Source: Flavobacteriales bacterium UBA5692 (lineage in GTDB: Bacteria; Bacteroidota; Bacteroidia; Flavobacteriales_D; Sanyastnellaceae). From it: DNA of 10,598 bases. The translations under genes and the position numbers were made by a program. The notes beneath the pieces were generated by a model. The model was not told the origin of the DNA. It worked only from the letters and a program-made list of their open reading frames with translations, and made no database searches. The DNA lies in assembly GCA_002420235.1 (NCBI GenBank), contig DIHQ01000151.1, positions 1 through 10,598 on the forward strand, read 5' to 3'. Position 1 is the stretch's first letter, and each line of letters begins with the position of its first letter. This document shows positions 1 to 6,196 of the stretch, one piece after another.

Positions 1-96
1 CAAGTTGTCGGTTTGTGGTCATATGTCCCTGATTATGTGGCAAATCCGAAGAAATCAGCGCCTCAAAAAAAAATTACTTTTTTGATACAAAAGGGC
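1..96. other. Upstream region, no gene assigned
   Basis: This stretch precedes the SPOR gene. The frame of that gene stays open to the window edge, with a TTG codon at 13, but the 32 codons upstream of the ATG at 97 resemble nothing I recognise, and an open run of this length is expected fairly often by chance. The other two plus-strand frames close at 30-32 (TGA) and 83-85 (TGA), so either could be the tail of an upstream gene, but neither tail is recognisable. A run of nine A lies at 65-73. A T-rich stretch at 74-83 only loosely resembles a Bacteroidota -7 element, so I do not call a promoter. Confidence 0.4.
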
Positions 97-747
97 ATGA
101 AGCGTTATAAAACGCGCATTAAATTGGGCAAAATGCCAATCGATTCCTCTTTTTTCCGCTCAATCCTCTTTTCATTTAGTGCCATTTGTGTGTTCACATT
201 GGGTTTCACCGATGCGACAACTGCTCAAAATGAAGGTGGGTGGTGGAAGAGCTTATTCAATGGAACACAAAAAAGCGCATGCGACTCAGCTGCAATGGGA
301 CAGTTGGCTCCGACAAGTTCCGAGGTCTTGATTTGGGAAAAATCTGCATTTGTGGATTCCTCTTCGGATACAGTGAATTCCGAATTATCTCTCGCTGCCG
401 ATGACAGGCCAGTGGGGATCTTTATAGAGCAGTATGATAAACGCATTGCGACACTCGACTCGGCATGGCATGCACATGAACATCCACTTCGAGGGTTCCG
501 TATTCAAATTTTTTCAGGATCCCTTCAGGCTGCTCGAGAAATTCGAGCGAAGGCGCGCAAAACCACCGATGAATGGTCGGTATACCTATCGTCGATGCCG
601 CCCAACTATCGCGTCACTATTGGAGACTTCAGAACGCGATGGGAAGCTCAGAAGGCAAAAGACGCTTGGGCTAGCTCATTCCCGAAGGCCATTGTTATTC
701 CAATGAATATCAAATTACCAGCACTCGGTGCAACTGCAACCGACTAG
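97..747 (+). CDS. SPOR-domain protein, exported (216 aa)
   Basis: A probable exported protein with a C-terminal SPOR domain, a fold that in characterised proteins binds peptidoglycan strands stripped of stem peptides. From the ATG at 97 the N-terminus is basic (KRYKTRIK), followed by a hydrophobic segment at residues 19-37 and a plausible signal-peptidase cleavage near residues 42-44 (TTA-Q). The cysteine at 31 lacks a lipobox, so a lipoprotein is unlikely. Residues 45-125 are low in recognisable features. The SPOR domain spans about 131-207, with its first strand GFRIQIFSG at 133-141 and the second conserved part YRVTIGDFRT at 171-180, ending in FPKAIVIP. This form is common in Bacteroidota. 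The ATG at 133 is an alternative start that would leave a shorter, less basic n-region. The gene converges on infB with only 15 bases between the stop codons. Its partner and process are unknown. Confidence 0.85.
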   Translation: MKRYKTRIKLGKMPIDSSFFRSILFSFSAICVFTLGFTDATTAQNEGGWWKSLFNGTQKSACDSAAMGQLAPTSSEVLIWEKSAFVDSSSDTVNSELSLAADDRPVGIFIEQYDKRIATLDSAWHAHEHPLRGFRIQIFSGSLQAAREIRAKARKTTDEWSVYLSSMPPNYRVTIGDFRTRWEAQKAKDAWASSFPKAIVIPMNIKLPALGATATD

Positions 748-756
748 TTTTCGTTT
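726..756 (+). terminator. Possible weak terminator of the SPOR gene
   Basis: CGGT at 726-729 can pair with ACCG at 739-742. GC at 730-731 can pair with GC at 736-737 across one bulged A (738), leaving the loop AACT. A T-rich stretch (TTTTCGTTT, 748-756) follows after five bases. The hairpin lies over the end of the coding region and its T tract follows the TAG stop. The stem is short and bulged, so this is a weak candidate. On the minus strand the same stem is not followed by T residues, so it would not serve infB. Confidence 0.25.
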
Positions 757-762
757 AATACC

Positions 763-3531
763 TCAGTCTTCGAGGGTTTGCTTTACTTCCACCTCTTCAT
801 ACGCCTCCACAACGTCGCCAATCTTGATGTCATTGAATCGGTCAATGTTCAAGCCGCATTCGAAGTCTTTTGCAACTTCTTTCACGTCATCCTTGAAACG
901 CTTTAGGGAGCCCAGGGTTCCGGTATAAACCACAACCCCTTCGCGAATCACTCGAACTTTGTTATTGCGCTTGATGTTGCCGTCAATGACAAAACAACCG
1001 GCAATCGTACCAACCTTTGAAATTTTGAATGTCTCACGAATTTCAGCTGAACCGACAACGTTCTCTTCAATTTTCGCAGAGAGCAATCCCTCCATGGCAT
1101 CCTTCATTTCCTCTATGGCCTTGTAAATCACCGAGTACAACTTAATTTGGACTCCCTCTTTCTCGGCCAATCGACGGGCTGCTCCACTGGGTCTAACTTG
1201 GAAGCCGATGATTATCGCCGATGAAGCCGATGCCAACAGGATATCTGACTCGGATACTTGGCCAACGGCTTTATGTATAATATTTACCTGAACCTTTTCA
1301 GTGGACAATTTTTGAAGTGAATCGCTCAATGCTTCAATGGAGCCATCAACGTCGCCTTTGACAATTAGATTCAATTCCTTGAATTCTCCCACTGCAATAC
1401 GGCGTCCCAATTCTTCTAATGTTACGGAGCGCTGAGAGCGAACGCCCTGCTCGCGTTGAAGTTGTTGACGCTTCACGGCAATATTGCGAGATTCGCGCTC
1501 ATCCTCAAAGACGTGAAATTTATCTCCTGCATTTGGTGCTCCGTCAAAGCCCAAAATAGATACCGGAATAGATGGACCAGCCTCATCAACTCGAGAACCG
1601 CGTTCATTGAACATGGCCTTGACCTTGCCACTATATTGACCGGCAAGAACCGCATCCCCAACCCGCATAGTGCCACCTTCAACCAGCAAGTTTGTAACGT
1701 ATCCACGACCCTTGTCTAGCGAACTTTCAACGACAGTGCCAACGGCACGTTTACTCGAATTAGCCCTTAAGTCAAGTATCTCTGCTTCCAACAAAACCTT
1801 TTCAAGTAATTCTTCAATGTTGGTGCCGTTCTTAGCTGAAATCTCTTGACTCTGAAATTTCCCCCCCCACTCTTCAACCAAAACATTCATTGCAGACAAC
1901 TCTTGGCGGATTTTATCGGCATTGGCTTCTGGTCGGTCCATCTTATTTAAGGCGATTACCATGGGAATGCCTGCCGCTTGGGCGTGGTTAATGGCTTCTT
2001 TGGTCTGAGGCATAACGGCGTCGTCGGCCGCAACGACAATGATTGCGATATCGGTTACTTGAGCCCCGCGTGCTCGCATCGCTGTAAAAGCCTCGTGGCC
2101 AGGAGTGTCGAGGAAGGTCATTTGACCGCCTTGTGGGAGAGTGACATGGTAAGCACCTATATGTTGGGTAATCCCTCCAGCCTCTCCGGCGATTACATTA
2201 TCATTGCGGATGAAGTCAAGTAACGAGGTCTTCCCGTGGTCAACGTGTCCCATGACCGTCACAATAGGCGGACGCAATGTCATGTCTTCTTCGTTGTCTT
2301 CTTCGACTTCAATTGCCTCCTGAACCTCAGCACTCACAAAATTCGCCTCATAACCAAATTCTTCAGCAATGATGGTGATTGTCTCAGAGTCCAATCGCTG
2401 ATTAATTGACACCATTATGCCCAGCGTCATGCACGCTGAGATTACATCATTCACATTGGCGTCCATCATGCTCGCTAATTCGGCTACCGTCACAAATTCT
2501 GTCAATTGCAGTGTCATCGCCTCTTCCTGCTGGCGCTGTAATTCTTGCTCTTGACGTTCGGCTACTGCACTTCGTTTGGCGCGACGCATTTTCGCCGCAT
2601 TGGACTTTTTCCCACCGCTCAGTCGCGCTAGTGTATCCTTTATTTCCTTTTGTATATCCGCTTGGCTGACTTCCTTTTTCGGTTCGTTCTTTCGTCCCCG
2701 GCCTCGGTCGCCACGTTGTCCGCTTGCAGTTCGAGCCTGACGTTCAACGTCAACTTTCGTAATGCGTTTTCGCTTGCGTTTGTTATCATCCGATTTTCCT
2801 GTTTCGGCCTTTTTCTTCTTAACGGGGAGTTCAATTTTTCCCACTACCGTAGGACCGGAAAGTTTTTTGATCTGAGGTTCAAGCTTCTCCACTTTCGTCG
2901 GTTCAGCATCAGCCTTCTGTTCAACTGAGGTGACATCTTCAGCTTTTTTTGCAACAATCGCCTCTGGTTTCTTTTTGGAAATTTCCGTCGATTGTTGCCC
3001 TTCCTTTTCCTCCGCGGATTCTTTCCCTGCTGTAGATTTTACCTTCGGCTTCTTCCCGACCGCATCTAAGTCCACCTTGCCTAAAACTTTCACGGGGCTC
3101 GAGAAATCGACCACGGATTCTTTCGGCACTTGAGGGGCTATATTTTCCTCAGCAGCTGGAGCGGATTCAGCCGGCACTTCGGGTTCAATGCGCTTCACCT
3201 CAGGTTGCTGCTGGCTTTTTTGAAAAATGGACAAATCAATTTCCACCTCTGCTTCCTCTTGAGGTCGAGCAGTTTTCCGCGCAGAGGCCAGTGTGACACT
3301 CTCACGGTCCACAGCGGATCGGTTAGCAGAGCTTACCGCCTTCTCTTTAGCCGCCTTCTCGTCTTGAAAGTTGGCTCGTATCAAAGAGTAGGCCTCCGCA
3401 TCGATTTTGGTGTTAGGCTTCGCATCTGCTTCGATGCCCTTAGCTGCCAAAAAATCAACAATGGTCTGAATACCCAAGTTAAACTCTCGGGCGATTTTAT
3501 TAAGTCGTACGGGTTTGTTGACGTCAGCCAT
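763..3531 (-). CDS. infB: Translation initiation factor IF-2
   Basis: The GTPase that places initiator fMet-tRNA on the 30S subunit and promotes subunit joining. It is 922 residues long, within the range for Bacteroidota, which have long N-terminal extensions. Residues 1-52 are an IF2_N module. Residues 60-340 are a charged, lysine/glutamate-rich linker with two similar short motifs, VLGKVDLD (149-156) and VVGKIELP (229-236), a basic patch KRKRKR (251-256) and a helical, glutamine-rich stretch (325-340). A second IF2_N module lies at 341-395. The G domain carries all five motifs: GHVDHGKT (428-435), GGITQHIGAY (452-461), DTPGH (475-479), NKMD (529-532) and SAK (565-567). Domains II, III and the fMet-tRNA-binding C-terminal domain follow to 922, with no break. 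The ATG start matches the expected beginning (ADVNKPVRLNKIA). It lies 58 bases after nusA and is probably in the same operon. A run of eight G encodes residues 555-557. Confidence 0.98.
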   Translation of the reverse strand: MADVNKPVRLNKIAREFNLGIQTIVDFLAAKGIEADAKPNTKIDAEAYSLIRANFQDEKAAKEKAVSSANRSAVDRESVTLASARKTARPQEEAEVEIDLSIFQKSQQQPEVKRIEPEVPAESAPAAEENIAPQVPKESVVDFSSPVKVLGKVDLDAVGKKPKVKSTAGKESAEEKEGQQSTEISKKKPEAIVAKKAEDVTSVEQKADAEPTKVEKLEPQIKKLSGPTVVGKIELPVKKKKAETGKSDDNKRKRKRITKVDVERQARTASGQRGDRGRGRKNEPKKEVSQADIQKEIKDTLARLSGGKKSNAAKMRRAKRSAVAERQEQELQRQQEEAMTLQLTEFVTVAELASMMDANVNDVISACMTLGIMVSINQRLDSETITIIAEEFGYEANFVSAEVQEAIEVEEDNEEDMTLRPPIVTVMGHVDHGKTSLLDFIRNDNVIAGEAGGITQHIGAYHVTLPQGGQMTFLDTPGHEAFTAMRARGAQVTDIAIIVVAADDAVMPQTKEAINHAQAAGIPMVIALNKMDRPEANADKIRQELSAMNVLVEEWGGKFQSQEISAKNGTNIEELLEKVLLEAEILDLRANSSKRAVGTVVESSLDKGRGYVTNLLVEGGTMRVGDAVLAGQYSGKVKAMFNERGSRVDEAGPSIPVSILGFDGAPNAGDKFHVFEDERESRNIAVKRQQLQREQGVRSQRSVTLEELGRRIAVGEFKELNLIVKGDVDGSIEALSDSLQKLSTEKVQVNIIHKAVGQVSESDILLASASSAIIIGFQVRPSGAARRLAEKEGVQIKLYSVIYKAIEEMKDAMEGLLSAKIEENVVGSAEIRETFKISKVGTIAGCFVIDGNIKRNNKVRVIREGVVVYTGTLGSLKRFKDDVKEVAKDFECGLNIDRFNDIKIGDVVEAYEEVEVKQTLED

Positions 3532-3589
3532 AGGCGTTTCTGGGCGTTGGTATTGCGAATTTAAAAGGGAAAAGGGACATGGATGGTGT

Positions 3590-4825
3590 TTACGACAATT
3601 CGTCCTTCAGAATTTTGATAACCTCTCGAATGGTCTCCAATTCTAGGTCAGTGCGGTTCACCAAGAACTCTTCATCCCGATTGAGAACTGAACGAGCTGT
3701 TTCTAGACCAATCTTGACAAACTCGTCGAGAATCCAAGCATCGATTTCATCGGAAAACTCCTTCAATTCTACGTCATCCGCCCCATCTTCTTCATCGCGG
3801 TAGACATCAATTTCGTAGTTTGTCAATAACCCAGCCAATTTGATGTTGTTTCCACCTTTACCAATGGCAAGGCTCACTTGGTCTGCTTTTAAAAACACCT
3901 TGGCCTCACGGGTTTCCTCGTTGAGTTCAATCGTAGTAATCTTAGCAGGGCTCAAGGCTCGAGTCACGAGGAGCTGCTCGTTTTCTGTGAAATTGATAAC
4001 ATCAATATTCTCGTTCTTTAACTCGCGGACAATGCTGTGGATGCGGGACCCTTTCATCCCTACGCATGCTCCAACTGGATCTACACGCTCGTCATAAGAT
4101 TCCACAGCAACTTTAGCTCGCTCACCTGGCGCACGAACAACGCGCTTGATTGTAATCAATCCATCATAAATTTCCGGGACTTCCTGCTCAAATAAGCGCT
4201 CTAAGAATTCAGGGGCAGTTCTCGACAAAACGATACGCGGGGTGTTATTCTTCATCTCCACAGCAGAAACTACCGCACGAATAGTATCTCCCTTTTTGAA
4301 GAAATCACCCGGAATTTGACTCTCCCGCGGCATCACCACTTCATTGTCTTCGTCGTCAACCAGGAGAATCTCGCGCTTCCATATCTGATACACTTCTGCA
4401 GATACAACCTCGCCAACGCGCTCTTTGTACTTCTGATAGATGGCATCCTTCTCAAGGTCCATAATACGTCCTGCAAGGTTTTGACGCAAGGACAGAACGG
4501 GTCTGCGACCGAAGGACTCCAATTTAATATCCTCTGATACTTCTTCGCCTTCTTCGAAATCATCTTCAATTTTTAAGGCCTGAGAAAGGGCAATCTCTTC
4601 GTTTTCATCTTCAACTGCGCCATCAGCGACGATGGTTCGATTTCGCCAAATTTCTAAGTCACCCTTCTCTGGGTTGATAATGATATCAAAATTGGAATCG
4701 TCTCCGTACTTCTTCAATATCATGGCACGAAATACGTCTTCCAATATGCCCATCATGACCTCACGGTCAATGTTCTTAAATTCTTTGAACTCCTTAAAGG
4801 AATCCACCAAATTCAGCTGTGTCAT
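3590..4825 (-). CDS. nusA: Transcription termination/antitermination factor NusA
   Basis: An RNA-polymerase-bound factor that modulates pausing, intrinsic termination and antitermination. At 411 residues it has the compact form. The RNAP-binding N-terminal domain covers about 1-130 (opening SFKEFKEFKNIDRE). The S1 domain lies at about 134-202. KH1 includes RAPGERAKVAV (231-241) and DPVGACVGMKG (249-259), with its GxxG loop at 256-259. KH2 has GKGGNN at 322-327. Instead of the acidic repeats of enterobacterial NusA, residues 355-411 form a short helical tail (DEIDAWILDEFVKIGLETA, then VNRTDLELETI) resembling a helix-hairpin-helix-type domain, which is usual in Bacteroidota NusA. It sits 24 bases after rimP and 58 bases before infB, all on the minus strand. 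The conserved cluster supports the identity. No Shine-Dalgarno sequence is evident before its ATG. Confidence 0.98.
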   Translation of the reverse strand: MTQLNLVDSFKEFKEFKNIDREVMMGILEDVFRAMILKKYGDDSNFDIIINPEKGDLEIWRNRTIVADGAVEDENEEIALSQALKIEDDFEEGEEVSEDIKLESFGRRPVLSLRQNLAGRIMDLEKDAIYQKYKERVGEVVSAEVYQIWKREILLVDDEDNEVVMPRESQIPGDFFKKGDTIRAVVSAVEMKNNTPRIVLSRTAPEFLERLFEQEVPEIYDGLITIKRVVRAPGERAKVAVESYDERVDPVGACVGMKGSRIHSIVRELKNENIDVINFTENEQLLVTRALSPAKITTIELNEETREAKVFLKADQVSLAIGKGGNNIKLAGLLTNYEIDVYRDEEDGADDVELKEFSDEIDAWILDEFVKIGLETARSVLNRDEEFLVNRTDLELETIREVIKILKDELS

Positions 4826-4849
4826 GGTTTTTCGGTTTGCTGCGCTCGG

Positions 4850-5338
4850 TTAGTAATGGTCTATTTCGTTTCCTTTGAATGATATTTGAACCTTTGTCCA
4901 ATCCAATGCATTCAATGGATACGTCTGTTCGTCTTCGACCCATTCCTTCGCTTTGCGGCCTTCAATTCTGCGCTTCTCGCGAACTAAAATGGTAATCTCG
5001 TCTTCTGTGGCCTTGGTCAATTTACCCTCAGCCTTTCCTGATCCCGTAATTTTCAACTGCACTGAACGCCCAATGTTCTTTACGTACTGACGGTGCAATT
5101 TCAACGGGTGATCCAGGCCAGGAGAACTTACATCCAATGAAAAGTCCTCAGCATCTCGATCCAGGACGGACTCAAGGTGACGGCTTAGAGTCATGCATTT
5201 CTCAACACTTACACCCTCGTCGTCATCCAGCAAAATGGAAATGGTGTTCCCGTCGCTTACGCGCACGTCTACAAGAAACCCTGACCCCCCAGCGAGGTAG
5301 GATTCAGCGAGTTCGCGGACGGTTAAAACATTAATCAT
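4850..5338 (-). CDS. rimP: Ribosome maturation factor RimP
   Basis: A cytoplasmic assembly factor for the small ribosomal subunit (DUF150 family). At 162 residues it has the normal length. The N-terminal alpha/beta domain (about 1-80) ends in the family signature DVSSPGLDHPL at 69-79. The C-terminal Sm-like beta-barrel covers about 85-157, with GKLTKATEDEITILV inside it. The ATG at 5338 gives the usual short start before the first helix (INVLTVRELAESYL). It is the first gene of the rimP-nusA-infB cluster and lies 24 bases ahead of nusA. The leader ahead of it carries a promoter and a terminator-like hairpin, annotated separately. The bases just before the ATG show no Shine-Dalgarno sequence, as is typical of Bacteroidota. 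Confidence 0.96.
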   Translation of the reverse strand: MINVLTVRELAESYLAGGSGFLVDVRVSDGNTISILLDDDEGVSVEKCMTLSRHLESVLDRDAEDFSLDVSSPGLDHPLKLHRQYVKNIGRSVQLKITGSGKAEGKLTKATEDEITILVREKRRIEGRKAKEWVEDEQTYPLNALDWTKVQISFKGNEIDHY

Positions 5339-5353
5339 GGCGATTTTTCGAAG

Positions 5354-5379
5354 AAAAAAAGAGGGGCTTGAACCCCTCT
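5354..5379 (-). terminator. Terminator-like hairpin in the rimP leader (possible attenuator)
   Basis: Read on the minus strand, AGAGGGG (5379-5373) pairs perfectly with CCCCTCT (5366-5360) around the six-base loop TTCAAG, and the run of T continues to 5354. This is the full shape of an intrinsic terminator: a GC-rich 7-bp stem followed at once by six further T. An A-rich stretch lies just upstream. It ends 15 bases before the rimP start codon and lies downstream of the predicted promoter, so it would act on the leader of rimP-nusA-infB itself. No minus-strand gene ends upstream of it. On the plus strand the stem is followed by a less regular T-rich stretch (5382-5396), so some bidirectional activity is possible, but no plus-strand gene ends here either. 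The weak alternative pairing TTTTT/AAAAA (5358-5354 with 5348-5344) overlaps the T tract. Confidence 0.7.
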
Positions 5380-5403
5380 ACTTTTCGTTTCCTTTTGATT
5401 CAA

Positions 5404-5433
5404 CAAATATACACCATTCTCTTCGAACTTCAA
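5404..5433 (-). promoter_or_regulatory. Bacteroidota-type promoter of rimP-nusA-infB
   Basis: On the minus strand TATATTTG (5411-5404) matches the Bacteroidota -7 element TAnnTTTG at every defined position. TTG (5433-5431) stands 19 bases upstream, the usual distance for the -33 element. The transcript would be expected to begin near 5396-5400, giving a leader of about 60 bases that contains the terminator-like hairpin. The -33 element is only the three-base core, so the call rests mainly on the -7 match, the spacing and the position before the first gene of an operon. Confidence 0.6.
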
Positions 5434-5470
5434 CGTGCCGAACCGGGTTGGCATACTATCTTCATCTACC

Positions 5471-6160
5471 ATGTCGTACGTACAGAAAATGATTGAGGAG
5501 GGGGAGCATCAAACCCAAGACTTCAAAATGCGCATTGATGATGCCCTAAAAATTGCGCGTACGCTGGTCGCTTTTGCAAACTCCAATGGCGGGCGACTCT
5601 TGATAGGTGTTAAGGACAACGGTTCCGTAACGGGAGTGAATCAAGAAGAGGAATACCACATGATTGAACTTGCCTGCCAATCCCACTGCAAGCCAGCAAT
5701 TCCTTTTGAGGTACAGGTATGGAAAGTGGAAGGGCGTTCCGTACTAGAGGTGCAAATTCCACGCTCTGCTAACCGCCCCCATTTCTGCGAAGATGACAAC
5801 GGCAACTGGCATGCCTACTTGCGCCGAAACGATCGGATCCACCGTGCGAGTCCTGTCCAAGTTAAAGTTTGGCAATACGAAATGCGTATGGACCGATCCG
5901 AGTTCCGGTATGACGAATTTATTGGAAAGCTATTCAATGCTTGGCGCGCAGGACGCCAACTTAAATTTCAGCAAGTTGCTCGCTTAGCCCGCTTGCGCTA
6001 CGAGGATGCAGAAGACTTGTTGTGCTTACTTATCGTCTGGAAAATCATCGAATGGGAACGCGGCCAACGCGGATTGGTTTACCAGCTTGCAGACCCCTCT
6101 GCCTTAGATGAATTGGAAACCCAAGGTCCGGGACAATTCCAATGGAAAAATTATTCGTGA
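5471..6160 (+). CDS. AlbA_2 (Schlafen-type) domain protein, putative nucleic-acid or ATP binding
   Basis: A 229-residue protein with an N-terminal AlbA_2 domain, often labelled in databases as an ATP-binding or divergent AAA-4 protein. The domain covers about 5-135. It shows the early acidic motif GEHQTQDFK (11-19), the core AFANSNGGRLLIGVKDNG (34-51) followed by GV at 55-56, and the closing YLRRNDRIHRAS (116-127). The remainder (about 145-205) is predicted helical and may be a winged-helix module. I know of no firm biochemical role for this small form; nucleic-acid binding or regulation is inferred from the domain. The ATG at 5471 is preferred over the GTG at 5435 because the family motif follows closely and the GTG would extend into the divergent promoter region. 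It diverges from rimP across 132 bases, and porZ begins 36 bases downstream on the same strand. Confidence 0.8.
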   Translation: MSYVQKMIEEGEHQTQDFKMRIDDALKIARTLVAFANSNGGRLLIGVKDNGSVTGVNQEEEYHMIELACQSHCKPAIPFEVQVWKVEGRSVLEVQIPRSANRPHFCEDDNGNWHAYLRRNDRIHRASPVQVKVWQYEMRMDRSEFRYDEFIGKLFNAWRAGRQLKFQQVARLARLRYEDAEDLLCLLIVWKIIEWERGQRGLVYQLADPSALDELETQGPGQFQWKNYS

Positions 6161-6196
6161 CCATTGACAATATTCCGAACTTTAACCCGTATACCT

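Noticed and set aside
1456..1719. Open frames on both strands inside infB
   Set aside because: They are shadows of the IF-2 G-domain and domain II coding sequence.
5360..5379. Hairpin as the remnant T-arm of a tRNA, as in the metY-rimP order of E. coli
   Set aside because: There is no GGTTCGA core, no other tRNA arms and no CCA; a T tract follows the stem as in a terminator.
5457..5464. TATCTTCA as a -7 element for the AlbA_2 gene
   Set aside because: It differs from TAnnTTTG at the last two positions, has no TTG at the right distance, and would start transcription at the ATG itself.
5435..5470. GTG start giving 12 extra residues on the AlbA_2 protein
   Set aside because: The extension has no family similarity and would lie over the divergent promoter region; the ATG at 5471 fits the domain start.
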